A DNA stretch of 64,000 nucleotides from Lysobacter antibioticus (GCF_001442535.1 NZ_CP013141.1:124037-188036); one strand, 5' to 3'. Shown: positions 45,720 through 55,429, counted from the stretch's first letter. Notes: generated from the sequence alone by a model not told the origin. A program made the numbers and translations.

Positions 45720-46048
45720 TGCGGGTGTTCCAATCCGTGGTGCTGTGGCTAGTGCCGGGCCAGTGCGATCCGTTGCCTGGCCGGTCCCCGTGTTTGTCCC
45801 TTCCCCGACCGGGCCCGACGCTTGCGCGCGGGCTGGCGATGTCGATCGAAAGCCTAGACCGGAATGTTAGAAATTCGTTCCTGCCGTTCGTCGGAATCTT
45901 AAGTATTTTTTAACGCCATGGAAATCGGCAGCGACGACCGCCTGCGTCGGCGGCCGAAACGCCAGGGCGGCAGTCGGGACGCCCGGCACTTGGTCGCCTC
46001 GTCCGCGAGCGCTTAAGCTCGGGACCGTTTTGCACTGTGGGAGCTGGC
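45720..46048. promoter_or_regulatory. Divergent control region upstream of the alpha-2-macroglobulin gene
   Basis: 329 bp, no gene supported. An AT-rich patch around 45895-45915 (TTAAGTATTTTTTAAC) stands out against the high-GC background and is the likeliest promoter core; direction not decided. Confidence 0.4.
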
Positions 46049-46201
46049 ATGGACATCGTGGCGATCGTGATGGTGGCGTTGGGGCTGTACCTGGCCTTCA
46101 AGTTGGTCGGCTTCCTGCTGAAGTCGGCGATGTGGCTGCTGGTCCTGGCCGGGCTCTACTACCTGATCGCACCGCTCGCCGGTTGGCCCGTGCCCTGGTG
46201 A
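46049..46201 (+). CDS. Small membrane protein, 50 aa
   Basis: ATG at 46049 preceded by GGGAG. The product begins MDIVAIVMVALGLYLAFKLV and carries two hydrophobic segments (about 3-22 and 25-43), ending WPVPW. Codon third positions are almost all G/C, as in neighbouring genes. Probably an inner-membrane miniprotein; function unknown. Confidence 0.65.
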   Translation: MDIVAIVMVALGLYLAFKLVGFLLKSAMWLLVLAGLYYLIAPLAGWPVPW

Positions 46202-46251
46202 GCGCCGCTGCGCCGTCGTCTTCGTCCCCGTCGCAAGGAAACCGACTCGCC

Positions 46252-46722
46252 ATGAACGACCGCACCGACGCCGTACCCGCCCATTGGCACGCAGACACTC
46301 AGGACGCCGGACACCTGGTCCGGGCCGTCTACGAATGCATTTCCGGACCGGCCGGCGCGCCGCGCGACTGGGCGCGCTTTCGCTACCTGCAGCACCCGCG
46401 CGCGCTGAGCCTGCGCACCGTGGTCGAGGCCGACGGCTCGACCCGCGCCGCGGTGTTCGACGTCGACAGCTACATCGCCGACGTCGAAGCGTTCTTCACC
46501 GGCAACGACTTCCACGAAGTCGAGACCGACCAGCGGATCGAACGCTTCGGCCAGATCGCCCATATCTGGAGCAAGTACGAGGCACGGCCGACGCCGGACT
46601 CGCCGACCGTGCTCAAGCGCGGCGCCAACAGCATCCAGCTCTGCCACGAACAGGGGCGCTGGTGGGTGTTCTGCACGGTCTGGGACAACGAGCGCGAGGG
46701 GTTGCGCTTCGATTTGTTCTGA
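46252..46722 (+). CDS. NTF2-like/SnoaL-type fold protein, 156 aa
   Basis: Cytoplasmic. Pattern LVRAVYECISGPAGAPRDWARFR ... VEAFFTGNDFHEVETDQRIERFGQIAHIWSKYEAR ... WWVFCTVWDNER fits the cone-shaped NTF2-like fold (nuclear transport factor 2/ketosteroid isomerase-like). The ATG at 46252 has AAGGAA 12 nt upstream. Activity unknown. Confidence 0.75.
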   Translation: MNDRTDAVPAHWHADTQDAGHLVRAVYECISGPAGAPRDWARFRYLQHPRALSLRTVVEADGSTRAAVFDVDSYIADVEAFFTGNDFHEVETDQRIERFGQIAHIWSKYEARPTPDSPTVLKRGANSIQLCHEQGRWWVFCTVWDNEREGLRFDLF

Positions 46723-47035
46723 AGGCATGAGCGATAGGCGCTGCGCCATCGCGGCAAGCGCGGCGTCCGTTTTCCGAGCCCCTCTCCGGCATGTGGGGGA
46801 GGGGGCGCAGCTGGTGAGCGATGGGCTCGCACGGTCCCGAACGTTCTGGGCTCGGGCCGGGCGGGGATGGGGTTGAATGAGGGCGCATCGCAGCGCCCCG
46901 ACATCCAACACGTCGCCACCGCCGCGTCAGCGTCGCCTACGCAACACAGCATCGCGTCCGATCCAGGCGGGGCAGCACTGAATTCGCCCCGCATCGCCCC
47001 CAGATCGAAAGCAACTACGTTTCGAGCGCGACCGC
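46723..47035. other. Intergenic region, 313 bp
   Basis: Contains a degenerate copy of the CCCCTCTCC...GGGGGAGGGGG / GGGATGGGGTTGAATGAGGG dispersed repeat (about 46778-46885). No gene supported. Confidence 0.45.
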
Positions 47036-48019
47036 ATGCTGCCGTTTTCCGTACTCGACCTGGCGCCCGTCACCGAAGGCAGCGACACCCGCCAGGCCTT
47101 CGCCAACAGCCTCGACCTGGCCCGGCATGCCGAGCGCCTGGGCTACAACCGCTATTGGCTCGCCGAACACCACAACATGCCGGGCATCGCCAGCGCCGCG
47201 ACTGCGGTGCTGATCGGCCACATCGCCGGCGGCACCTCGACGATTCGCGTAGGCGCCGGCGGCATCATGCTGCCGAACCACGCGCCGCTGCAGGTCGCCG
47301 AACAGTTCGGCACCCTGGCGTCGCTGTACCCGGATCGGATAGATCTCGGCCTGGGACGCGCGCCCGGCACCGACCATGCGACCGCACGTGCCCTGCGTCG
47401 TTATTACGACGGCGCCGACAGCTTTCCACAGGACGTCAGCGAGCTGCTGCATTACTTCGAACCGGTGCAGCCCGGGCAAGCGGTGCGCGCCGTGCCCGGC
47501 GCCGGCCTCGAGGTGCCGGTGTGGCTGCTGGGATCGAGTTTGTTCAGTGCGCGGCTGTCGGCCGCGCTGGGTTTGCCGTTCGCCTTCGCCTCGCATTTCG
47601 CGCCTGACGCGATGGACGAAGCCCTGAGCCTGTACCGCCGCGATTTCCAGCCGTCCTCGCGGCTGCAACGCCCGCACGCGATGCTGGCCTTGAACGTGGT
47701 GGCCGCCGATACCGGCGCCGAAGCGCGGCGTTTGTTCACCACCCAGCAGCAAGCCTTCGTCAACCTGCGCCGTGGCCGCCCCGGTTTGATCCCGCCGCCG
47801 ATCGACGACATCGAATCGTTCTGGACCCCGCTCGAAAAAGCCGGCGTGGCCCAGGCCCTGGCCTGCGCCGTGGTCGGCGATGCCGGCGAAGTGCGCGAGG
47901 GCATCGCCGCCTTCATCGAACGGCACCGGCCGGACGAGCTGATGCTGACGGCGAACATTTACGACCATGCGGCGAGATTGCGTTCGTTCGAGATCGCCGC
48001 CGAGGCGTGTCGGGGGTAG
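47036..48019 (+). CDS. Luciferase-like monooxygenase (LLM class flavin-dependent oxidoreductase)
   Basis: 327 aa. TIM-barrel flavin enzyme: [88 protein letters not shown] in parts are the family signature (MsnO8/alkanal monooxygenase-like). No clear ribosome-binding site before the ATG at 47036. Substrate unknown. Confidence 0.88.
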   Translation: MLPFSVLDLAPVTEGSDTRQAFANSLDLARHAERLGYNRYWLAEHHNMPGIASAATAVLIGHIAGGTSTIRVGAGGIMLPNHAPLQVAEQFGTLASLYPDRIDLGLGRAPGTDHATARALRRYYDGADSFPQDVSELLHYFEPVQPGQAVRAVPGAGLEVPVWLLGSSLFSARLSAALGLPFAFASHFAPDAMDEALSLYRRDFQPSSRLQRPHAMLALNVVAADTGAEARRLFTTQQQAFVNLRRGRPGLIPPPIDDIESFWTPLEKAGVAQALACAVVGDAGEVREGIAAFIERHRPDELMLTANIYDHAARLRSFEIAAEACRG

Positions 48020-48026
48020 ATCAATT

Positions 48027-48220
48027 GTAGGAGCGACGTGAGTCGCGACCAAGGGACGCGCAGAGGCGACAACGCCGATGCCATCTATCGAAGCGGCGCG
48101 CTGTCGCCGGGGTAGGAGCCGCGCGAGCCGCGACCAAGGGACGCGCAGAGGCGACAACGCCGATGCCGTCCATCGAAGCGGCGCGCTGTCGCCGGGGTAG
48201 GAGCGGCGCGAGCCGCGACC
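48027..48220. repeat. 85-bp tandem repeat with REP-like palindrome
   Basis: Unit starts at 48027, 48112 and 48197 (third partial). Each unit begins with GTAGGAGC-nnCG-nGAG-YCGCGACC and continues with a near-identical spacer. Period exactly 85 bp. Confidence 0.85.
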
Positions 48221-48350
48221 GCGTAGCCGCGATCTCGCTGCGTTTTCCTCAAGCAAGAGCAGAGCTTCCGTGAAAGCTGGCCGCACGTCCTGTGCGGTGC
48301 CCTCCGGGTCTCCAGGCGTTCTCGCGAGTTCGCTACTGCGCCAAGCTCAT

Positions 48351-48461
<111 letters not shown>

Positions 48462-49078
48462 GGTGATCTACCACTGGAGGAGCGGCGTGAGCCGTGACTA
48501 AACAACTACGATCACTCGCGCCGGCGGCCGCGGATCGCGGTCGCGGCTCGCGCCGCTCCTATCCCGAAGCAGCGTTGCCGTTGCTGTGCGCCGCCTCGTG
48601 CTCGCAAAGGCAATCGAAGACCCGGAGGGCGGCGCGCAGGGATGCGCGCCGTTTTTCATCGGGACAGGGATGTCCCGTATGAAAAATCCCTGCGTCGGCG
48701 TCGAACGTGCGGGCCTGTGATTCAAAGAAAAGCATTTTTCTTTGGTTACCTTTCTTTTGTTGCTTATGACAAAAGAAAGTAACCCGCCGCTTTAGTGGCG
48801 GAAGCTTTTGGTGTTTGATCTAGATCTTTGAGAAGCCTCAAGCAAGAGCAGAGCTTCCGTCCGCTGACGCGGCCGGGTTACTTTCTTTTGCTAAGCCCAA
48901 AAGAAAGGTAACCAAAGAAAAGGGCTTTCCTTGCAAGGGCACAGGCCACGAGTGCGGTGCTGTCGCCGGGATTTTCCGATAAGACGTCCCTGTCTTATCG
49001 GAAAACGCCGCACGTCCTGTGCGGCGCCCTCCGGGTCTTCAGATGTTCTCGCGAGCTCGATACTGCGCCAAGCTCATC

Positions 49079-49124
<46 letters not shown>

Positions 49125-49784
49125 TGATCTACCACTGTAAGAGCGGCGTGAGCCGCGACTAAACAACTACGATCACTCGCGCCGGCGGCCGCGGATCGCG
49201 GTCGCGGCTCGCGCCGCTCCTACCCCGAAGCAGCGTTGCCGTTGCTGTGCGCCGCCTCGCGCTCGCGAAGGCCATCGAAGACCCGGAGGGCGGCGCGCAG
49301 GGATGCGCGCCGTTTTTCATCGGGACAGGGATGTCCCGTATGAAAAAGCCCTGCGGAGGCATCGCTCGTGCGGGCTAGTGATTCAAAAAGAAGCATTTTT
49401 CTTTGGTTACCTTTCTTTTGTTGCTTATGACAAAAGAAAGTAACCCGCCGCTTTAGTGGCGGAAGCTTTTAGCGTTTGATCTTGCTACGCAAGAAGCTAC
49501 AAGCCACAAGCAAGTGCAAAGCTTCCGCCCCCTAAAGGGTGCGGGTAACTTTCTTTTGGCCAAAGCCCCAAAAGTCCGTCTGGATTCCCTTCGGTCAAAA
49601 GTCACCAAAGAAAAGTGCTTTTCCTTGACGAAGCTCCCCTGCGAGCACGCAGCTTGCGCCGGGATTTTCCGATAAGACGTCCCTGTCTTATCGGAAAACG
49701 CCGCACGTCCTGTGCGGCGCCCTCCGGGTCTCCACTTGACCGGCAAAGCAGAAAAGCAGCAAAGCAGATCAAAATCTCGCCAAA

Positions 49785-49826
49785 GGCAAAGGCAAAGGCA
49801 AAGGCAAAGGCAAAGGCAAAGGCAAC
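49785..49826 (+). repeat. Hexanucleotide tract, 6 GGCAAA plus 1 GGCAAC
   Basis: Tail of the diverged reverse copy, directly before the FKBP gene end. The unit sequence differs from the other tracts. Confidence 0.95.
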
Positions 49827-49848
49827 GACAGAAGCGGCGCTACGCGCC

Positions 49849-50385
49849 TCAGTGCTTCTCCACCCGCAACAACTCCACCTCGAACACCAACGACGCATCC
49901 GGCGGGATCACCCCGCCGCCGGCGCCTTCGCGGCCGTAGCCCATCTCCGGCGGCACCATCAGGATGCGCTTGCCGCCCACGCGCATGCCGGCGACGCCGT
50001 CGTCCCAGCCGCGGATCACGCGGCCGGCGCCGAGCAGGAAGTCGAAGGGCTTGCCGCGGTCGAGCGAGCTGTCGAATTTAGTGCCGTGTTTGTCGGCAGC
50101 CTTCTCGTCGTAAAGCCAACCGGTGTAATGGACGATCACGTCCTGGCCCGACTGGGCGACCTCGCCGGTGCCGACGCGTTCGTCGATGGTCTGGAACTGG
50201 GCGATGCGGCCGCTGAAGACCTTCGGCGCCGCCGCTTCTTCCTGCGCCGCCGGTTTGCGGCAGGCGCTCACCGCGACGGCGGTCGAAACCAGGGCCAAGG
50301 CCAACGGCAGGGCGCGTGCCCAACGGCGCAGGCGCGACGGAACCGGGTTCGCGGACAAGCAGGATGTGGAACGACCGATGGACAC
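49849..50385 (-). CDS. FKBP-type peptidyl-prolyl isomerase, lipoprotein
   Basis: 178 aa. Signal with lipobox VSAC (Cys about 42), then one FKBP domain: GQDVIVHYTGWLYD, FDSSLDRGKPFDFLLGAGRVIRGWDDGVAGMRVGGKR in parts, IPPDASLVFEVELL. Active-site aromatic residues are present. The start is a GTG at 50385 behind AGAGG; no other Met precedes the signal. A periplasmic folding catalyst, Mip/FkpA-like but single-domain. Confidence 0.9.
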   Translation of the reverse strand: MSIGRSTSCLSANPVPSRLRRWARALPLALALVSTAVAVSACRKPAAQEEAAAPKVFSGRIAQFQTIDERVGTGEVAQSGQDVIVHYTGWLYDEKAADKHGTKFDSSLDRGKPFDFLLGAGRVIRGWDDGVAGMRVGGKRILMVPPEMGYGREGAGGGVIPPDASLVFEVELLRVEKH

Positions 50386-50460
50386 GCGCGACCTCTGAGT
50401 TTTCGCCGACAGGAAGCCAAGCTTAGCCGCTGTCGGCGCACCCCGTGCGGCTGCGCCGGT

Positions 50461-51012
50461 TCACGACGAAGGTATGCGCCGCTCGTACTCGGCCTCGACC
50501 CGGGTGTGGGTGCGCCAGAAGCCTTGAGGTTCTTCGCCCGACAGCAGCGCGAGCAGGATGCCCAGGTGGGTATGCCAGCCGCCGGCGACGCTGATCATCA
50601 TGGCGCGGTCGGCGAGGCGGCGATGAGTCACGATCAGGCGCACGCGCGCGCCTTCCTCGCTGAGTTCGAAGCTGACTTCCGAAGGCGGGGTGTCGCTCCA
50701 GGTGTAGCTGAGCAGATGCGGCGGGTCGATCGCGGTGATCCGGCCGCGTTCGCGGTGCTCGCCGCCGTACTGGGCGTATTTCGCCGGCGGCGGGTCGTCG
50801 TCGCGGGTGAGTCGGTCGTTGTTGAAGACCAGTTCGACCGCACCGCCCAGACGCAGATCCATGTCGCCGGCGGCGAGCCAGCGGCGGCGCTTGTCGGATT
50901 CGGTCAGATAGGCCCAGACCCGGTCGATCGGGCCGGGTAGCAGGCGTTCGATGCGCACCGTGTCGGCGGCGGTGACGGTGCCGTAGTCGTCGTGAGTCGT
51001 GGACAAGCTCAT
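50461..51012 (-). CDS. SRPBCC (AHSA1-like) domain protein
   Basis: 183 aa. VRIERLLPGPIDRVWAYLTESDKRRRWLA and LLSYTWSDTPPSEVSFEL are typical of AHSA1/START-like ligand-binding folds. CAGGAG 8 nt before the ATG at 51012. It lies 44 bp downstream of an ArsR-type regulator on the same strand, a very common pairing in which the regulator controls the SRPBCC gene. Ligand unknown. Confidence 0.88.
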   Translation of the reverse strand: MSLSTTHDDYGTVTAADTVRIERLLPGPIDRVWAYLTESDKRRRWLAAGDMDLRLGGAVELVFNNDRLTRDDDPPPAKYAQYGGEHRERGRITAIDPPHLLSYTWSDTPPSEVSFELSEEGARVRLIVTHRRLADRAMMISVAGGWHTHLGILLALLSGEEPQGFWRTHTRVEAEYERRIPSS

Positions 51013-51056
51013 GGCGGTCTCCTGAGGCCGCACGCGCGGCCAGGGTGGGGGGGCGG

Positions 51057-51476
51057 TCAGGCGCGAGGTTTGCGTCGCGCGGTGGCGGCGGTTTTCTTCC
51101 TGGTCGCAGACGGCTTGGCCTTCGGCGCGGATGCGCCGGACGCGGCTTGGTCTTCGGCGCGCAACAGGGCTTCGAGACTGTCGAGGCGGTCGTTCCAGTA
51201 GCGTTCGTAATGGCGCAGCCACTCGAAGCCGCCGTGCAGCGGCCCGGCGTCGAGCCGGCAGACGTGGGTGCGGCCGAGCACGGTGCGCTGAACCAGGCCG
51301 GCGCGTTCCAGCGCCTTGATGTGCTTGGAGGCCGCGGCCAGGGTCATGCGATAGGGCTCGGCGAGTTCGCCGACGCTGTGCTCGCGTTCGGCCAGGCGAT
51401 GCAGCATCGCCCGCCGGGTCGGATCGGCGAGGGCATGGAATACGGCGTCGAGCCGTTCGGAGCGATAGTCAACCAT
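51057..51476 (-). CDS. ArsR family transcriptional regulator
   Basis: 139 aa. Winged helix: LDAVFHALADPTRRAMLHRLAE, SVGELAEPYRMTLAAASKHIKALERAGLV, then a Lys/Arg/Ala-rich C-terminal tail. No metal-binding Cys cluster is visible. The ATG at 51476 (MVDYRSER) is chosen because the upstream in-frame start at 51512 lies in the promoter. Probably represses itself and the SRPBCC gene. Confidence 0.9.
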   Translation of the reverse strand: MVDYRSERLDAVFHALADPTRRAMLHRLAEREHSVGELAEPYRMTLAAASKHIKALERAGLVQRTVLGRTHVCRLDAGPLHGGFEWLRHYERYWNDRLDSLEALLRAEDQAASGASAPKAKPSATRKKTAATARRKPRA

Positions 51477-51483
51477 GAGGTTG

Positions 51484-51512
51484 AATATCCGTCCGTCCAG
51501 GCCGATTGTCAA
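51484..51512 (-). promoter_or_regulatory. Promoter of the ArsR-SRPBCC operon
   Basis: On the minus strand: -35 TTGACA (51512-51507), 17-bp spacer, -10 GATATT (51489-51484). The ATG lies 7 nt after the -10, so the mRNA would be leaderless or nearly so. Confidence 0.65.
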
Positions 51513-51567
51513 CTGATTGGTATAATTTCGGTTGGCACGCCGACGAGCGGTCAGGCGGCGGCGACGA

Positions 51568-52386
51568 TCAATGCCCGGCGAACTGCGCCGGTTCGAGGCT
51601 GGCGCCGAAGGCGCGCATGGCCTGCGCGGTGGCGGCGTCGGCGGGGAAGAAGGATTCGATCGCCAGCTCCGACAGGGTGACTTCGAGCGGGGTGCCGAAC
51701 ACGGTGATGGTGCTGATGAAGGCGAGGTCGCCGAACTCGCTGCGTACGCGGAACGGCACCGCGACGTGCGCCGAGGCGGTCAGTTCGGATTCGTCGTAAG
51801 GATCGTCGCAGGGGTAGGCGGCCAGTTCGTCGTACAGCGTCGACAGGAACGGATCGCGGGTGGTGTCGGCCAGGTGACGCAGGCGGTGCAGCAGGTGCGC
51901 GCGCCATTCGCCCAGATTGATGATGCGCGGCGCCAGCCCTTCCGGGTGCAGGCTGACCCGCAATACGTTCGACGGCCGGGCCAGCAGGAAATCGGGAATG
52001 CCGGCGAGCAGCGGCGCGACCGCGCGGTTGTGCATGATCAGGTTCCAGTGCCGGTCGACCGCGAGCGCCGGATGGGGCTCGTGCCCGTACAACACCATCT
52101 CGATGGCGGCGTGGGCTTCGCGCAAGGCCGGGTCGTCGAGGGAGCGTTCGGCGTACATCGGCGCGAGGCCGGCTGCGGTCATCAGTTGGTTCCTTTCGCG
52201 CAGGGGCACGTCGAGGCGGTCGGCCAGGCGCAGCAGCAGCGCGCGGCTCGGCAACGAGCGTCCGGTCTCGATGAAGCTGACGTGGCGGGTCGAGACCTCG
52301 GCCATTTCGGCGAGGTCGAATTGGGTCAGGCGGCGACGCTGGCGCCAATTGCGCAGCAGCTCGCCCACGGGGCGGAGATCGTTCAT
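51568..52386 (-). CDS. XRE-family regulator with MmyB-like ligand-binding domain
   Basis: 272 aa. N-terminal HTH: LLRNWRQRRRLTQFDLAEMAEVSTRHVSFIETGRSLPSR in parts; C-terminal PAS-like MmyB domain with LAVDRHWNLIMHNRAVAPLL and ITVFGTPLEVTLSELAIESFFP. The ATG at 52386 starts right before the HTH. Divergent from a small membrane protein gene, with a palindromic operator between. Related regulators bind fatty acids in their C-terminal domain; the ligand here is unknown. Confidence 0.9.
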   Translation of the reverse strand: MNDLRPVGELLRNWRQRRRLTQFDLAEMAEVSTRHVSFIETGRSLPSRALLLRLADRLDVPLRERNQLMTAAGLAPMYAERSLDDPALREAHAAIEMVLYGHEPHPALAVDRHWNLIMHNRAVAPLLAGIPDFLLARPSNVLRVSLHPEGLAPRIINLGEWRAHLLHRLRHLADTTRDPFLSTLYDELAAYPCDDPYDESELTASAHVAVPFRVRSEFGDLAFISTITVFGTPLEVTLSELAIESFFPADAATAQAMRAFGASLEPAQFAGH

Positions 52387-52420
52387 GCGGCCACGATAGC
52401 CCGACGACCCGGTCGGCGGC

Positions 52421-52437
52421 ATTACCTGGCAGGTAAT
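52421..52437. promoter_or_regulatory. Palindromic operator of the XRE regulator
   Basis: ATTACCT-GGC-AGGTAAT, a perfect 7-bp inverted repeat with 3-nt centre in the divergent gap. AT-rich against its surroundings and placed to control both genes. Confidence 0.75.
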
Positions 52438-52518
52438 CGACCGGCCGCGCTCGCAGGGGTGTGATGGCTCCCGAATTCCACACCAACCTTCCACCCGCGA
52501 AACCTTCAGGAGTCGACC

Positions 52519-52923
52519 ATGGCCATCGCCACTCAAGCTCGTCCTTCTTCTCTTCTGCGCCGTGCGCTGCTCGCCGACGCCGTCATTTCCGGCGCGGCCG
52601 GCGCGTTGCAACTGGCCGCCGCAGGTCCGCTGTCCGGCTTGCTGGCCATCGAGGCGGGCTGGCTGCAGCGCAGCGGCATCATTTTGCTGGCCTGGACCGT
52701 CTTCCTGGGCTGGGTGCTGACCCGCAAGCCGGTTTCGCCGTCGTTGGCCTGGACGGTCATCGGGCTCAACCTGGCCTGGGTCGCGGCCTCGATCCTGGTG
52801 TTGGTCGAAGGCGCGATCGCGCCGAACCCGCTGGGCATGGGCTACGTGTTGGCGCAGGCGGCGGTCGTGGCGATCTTCGCCGAACTGCAGTTCTTCGGCC
52901 TGCGCAGGCAGTCGCGTGGCTGA
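52519..52923 (+). CDS. Four-helix integral membrane protein, 134 aa
   Basis: Four predicted TM helices (about 14-36, 45-63, 73-92, 103-122), short loops, C-terminal Arg. CAGGAG 6 nt before the ATG at 52519. Sits opposite the XRE regulator and its operator, so it is its probable target. Function unknown. Confidence 0.8.
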   Translation: MAIATQARPSSLLRRALLADAVISGAAGALQLAAAGPLSGLLAIEAGWLQRSGIILLAWTVFLGWVLTRKPVSPSLAWTVIGLNLAWVAASILVLVEGAIAPNPLGMGYVLAQAAVVAIFAELQFFGLRRQSRG

Positions 52924-53078
52924 GGCGAGCGGCAGGACTGCGCACTCAGCGCTCGCGTCACGGCTCTCGCGCAGGCGAGGGCCGTTGTCGTTTCACCACC
53001 GTGGCCTGAACGCGTTAGATTGCGCGTCAGATCAATCGTCCGGCATAACCCGCGCCGGCGGTGCCAAGGGGGAATGCG

Positions 53079-53723
53079 ATGAAACCGATCCTGTGTCTGC
53101 TGGCAGTGGCGTTGCTGACCGCTGCGCCGCTGTCGGCGCAACCCGGTCCGATTCCGGCGATGAGCGCCGAACAGGTCGCCAGCCTGCTCGACGGCGGCAA
53201 CCGACTGGAAAAGCGCATCGACGGCGACCTCAACGGCGATGGCGACATCGATACGGTGTTTGTCGGCCGCGGCGAGGACCAGCGCAGCCTGATGGTCTGG
53301 CTGGCGTATCGCGGCGAGGTCGATTTCGGCCATCAGCCGGTCGGCACGCTGCAACTCGATCCCTATCCGCTCGGCGATGTCGATCTGTCGATCCGCAAGG
53401 GCGTGCTGCTGATCGAAGACCTGACCGGCGGGACCACCGCGACCCAGTCGACCTATCGCTATCGTTACGACCCCAAGGCCGAACGCATGCGCCTGATCGG
53501 CCTGGACGCGCAGCGCTATAGCCGCACCAACAGCCACGGCACGGTCAAGCTGAGCTGGAATCTGCTGACCGGCGACCGCATCGTCGAACGCGGCGAGGTC
53601 AACGATTCCGGCCAGGGCGATCAGGCGATCAATTACGCGCCAGCCAAGCGCGAGAAAAAGCCGAGCAAGCCGCTGTACATGGAAACCACACCGAATCCGG
53701 ATGCGTTGCTGGAGTCTTTGTAA
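53079..53723 (+). CDS. Secreted protein with EF-hand-like calcium loop
   Basis: 214 aa. Signal peptide MKPILCLLAVALLTAAPLSA; DGDLNGDGDIDTVFVG resembles an EF-hand/FG-GAP calcium loop; the rest is beta-rich and not recognised. AGGGGGAA before the ATG at 53079. Probably periplasmic or secreted. Confidence 0.75.
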   Translation: MKPILCLLAVALLTAAPLSAQPGPIPAMSAEQVASLLDGGNRLEKRIDGDLNGDGDIDTVFVGRGEDQRSLMVWLAYRGEVDFGHQPVGTLQLDPYPLGDVDLSIRKGVLLIEDLTGGTTATQSTYRYRYDPKAERMRLIGLDAQRYSRTNSHGTVKLSWNLLTGDRIVERGEVNDSGQGDQAINYAPAKREKKPSKPLYMETTPNPDALLESL

Positions 53724-53795
53724 GACGGCCAGGGAGCGAATCGCCGCGCCTGCCGATCTGCGCCGAACGTCAGCGCGGTCGCGGCACCGACTCGA

Positions 53796-54275
53796 TCAGG
53801 CCTGCGGCGCCCGCCACAGCATCGGCGTCGACGGTATGCCGCGGCGCGTCTGCTCCTCGCCTTGAGCCTCGAAGCCCAGGCGCAGATAGACGCCGATGGA
53901 GTGGCGCGACGCGTTGACGGTGACCTGCGCGGGCCAGGCGTCCTTTAATAAGGGGTGCGCGCGCAGGCCGGACCAGAGCCGGCGCGCGATGCCGCGGCGC
54001 TGGAAGCGGTCGTCGACGAACAGATTATAGAGATGCGCCGGCAGGCGCAGCGCGGCCACGCCGACGATGCGGCCTTCGGCCTCGGCGACGAGATAAGCAT
54101 GCCCAGCGAGCAGGCGTTCGCGGGTGGCCTCGGCGCCTATCGAGGCCGCCAGCACGGCGCGGCCGTCGATGTCGCAAAGCGGAAAGATCCAGTGTTGCGC
54201 CGAAGTGAGGACCAGGGCGCTGATGGCTTCGGCGTCCGCCGTCGTGGCGATCCGCAGGCTGACATCGTCGGTCAT
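53796..54275 (-). CDS. GNAT family N-acetyltransferase
   Basis: 159 aa. VSLRIATTADAEAISALVLTS start, LYNLFVDDRFQRRGIARRLW acetyl-CoA loop, NASRHSIGVYLRLGFEAQG end. Begins 7 bp after the greB stop, so it is in the same operon. The ATG at 54275 is clean. Substrate unknown. Confidence 0.88.
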   Translation of the reverse strand: MTDDVSLRIATTADAEAISALVLTSAQHWIFPLCDIDGRAVLAASIGAEATRERLLAGHAYLVAEAEGRIVGVAALRLPAHLYNLFVDDRFQRRGIARRLWSGLRAHPLLKDAWPAQVTVNASRHSIGVYLRLGFEAQGEEQTRRGIPSTPMLWRAPQA

Positions 54276-54282
54276 CGGCCGC

Positions 54283-54798
54283 TCACTCTTCGGCGGGCGG
54301 CCGATAGGCGACCTCGACGATCGCGTAACGTTGCGGGCCGGCCGGCAGCATCGCCTCGAACTCGTCGTCGATGCGGCGCTTGAGCATGGCCCGCGCCAGC
54401 GGCGAGTCGATGCTGATGTGGCCGAGCTTGGCGTCGGTCTCGTCCGGGCCGACGATGCGATAACGCGCCAGTTCGCCGTTGGCGACGTTCTCGACCTCGA
54501 CCCAGGCGCCGAAGAACACCGAGCGCGGGTCGCTCGGCGTGGTTTCGATGACATGCAGCAGCGGCAGGCGTTTGCTGAGATAGCGCACGCGCCGGTCGAT
54601 CTCGCCGAGCTGCTTCTTGCGGTAGATGTATTCGGCGTTTTCCGAGCGATCGCCCTCGGCCGCCGCGGCGGCCAGGGCTTTGACGACTTCCGGCCGGCGC
54701 ACGCGCCACAGGTCGTCGAGTTCGTGCTTGAGGCGCGCGTGGCCCTCGCGCGTGATCAGCGCGGTGCTGTGTTCGGCAGGAGGGCGCCAGCGGGCCAT
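54283..54798 (-). CDS. greB: Transcription elongation factor GreB
   Basis: 171 aa. Coiled-coil N-terminal domain with [49 protein letters not shown] in parts (the acidic DRSENAEY tip that enters the RNA polymerase channel), then the FKBP-like C-terminal domain ([26 protein letters not shown]). Starts 10 bp after the NlpE-like gene. Rescues backtracked polymerase. Confidence 0.93.
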   Translation of the reverse strand: MARWRPPAEHSTALITREGHARLKHELDDLWRVRRPEVVKALAAAAAEGDRSENAEYIYRKKQLGEIDRRVRYLSKRLPLLHVIETTPSDPRSVFFGAWVEVENVANGELARYRIVGPDETDAKLGHISIDSPLARAMLKRRIDDEFEAMLPAGPQRYAIVEVAYRPPAEE

Positions 54799-54808
54799 GA
54801 GTGCTCGC

Positions 54809-55309
54809 TTACTGCGCCGCGCTGACGCGCTTGAGGTTGTAGTTGAGCTGCGAGTCGATCGCCTTGCCTTCCTGGTCGAGCAGGCGGATCTCTTCCTTGG
54901 AGACGACTTCGAACAGGCGGTCCTGATCGCTCTTGCTGTTCGGGTCCAGGCGCAGGCGCTTGCCTTCTTCCTCGGCGGTCCAGGTGCCGTCGCCCTTGGC
55001 GTTGCCGTCCTTCTTGCCCTGGTAGGTCTCTTCGATGGCGTAGGTGCCGTCGCTCTTGAACTCGAGCTTGGTGTCGATGCCGGCGCAATCGGCGCAGGGC
55101 AGGGTGCCGCTGAAGCTGCCGGCGAAGGCGGCGATATCGAAGCCGGTCTTCGGCACTTCGGCCGGGATCGGTTCCGGAGCGGGTGCGGCCGGTGCGGCTT
55201 CGGCGGCCTTGGGCGCATCGGCCGGCGCGGTCGGCGCTTCGGCGGGCTTATTACATGCGCTCAGGGCGAGCGCGGCGAGGCAGGCGAGAGCGAGCGATTG
55301 CTTGGTCAT
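54809..55309 (-). CDS. NlpE-like lipoprotein
   Basis: 166 aa. Lipobox LSAC at Cys19, Ala/Pro-rich linker, then [25 protein letters not shown], the CxxC-containing beta-barrel start of NlpE N-terminal domains, and [16 protein letters not shown] 7 nt before the ATG at 55309. In E. coli NlpE senses surface contact and lipoprotein traffic through CpxA. First gene of an operon with greB. Confidence 0.85.
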   Translation of the reverse strand: MTKQSLALACLAALALSACNKPAEAPTAPADAPKAAEAAPAAPAPEPIPAEVPKTGFDIAAFAGSFSGTLPCADCAGIDTKLEFKSDGTYAIEETYQGKKDGNAKGDGTWTAEEEGKRLRLDPNSKSDQDRLFEVVSKEEIRLLDQEGKAIDSQLNYNLKRVSAAQ

Positions 55310-55429
55310 GAGCGACTCCGGGTTGGGATGGTGGAAACGATCGATGAAACCGATGGGGGTTACGACGAAACAAGGCACGGCCAGGCCGGGCGGCCGCGCA
55401 CCGCGGTCGCGGCGGGCCGTGCCGGAGGG

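Noticed and set aside
39822..45752. 1976-aa plus-strand frame opposite the alpha-2-macroglobulin gene
   Set aside because: Shadow of a high-GC gene; composition is low-complexity Arg/Gly/Ala and no domain is present.
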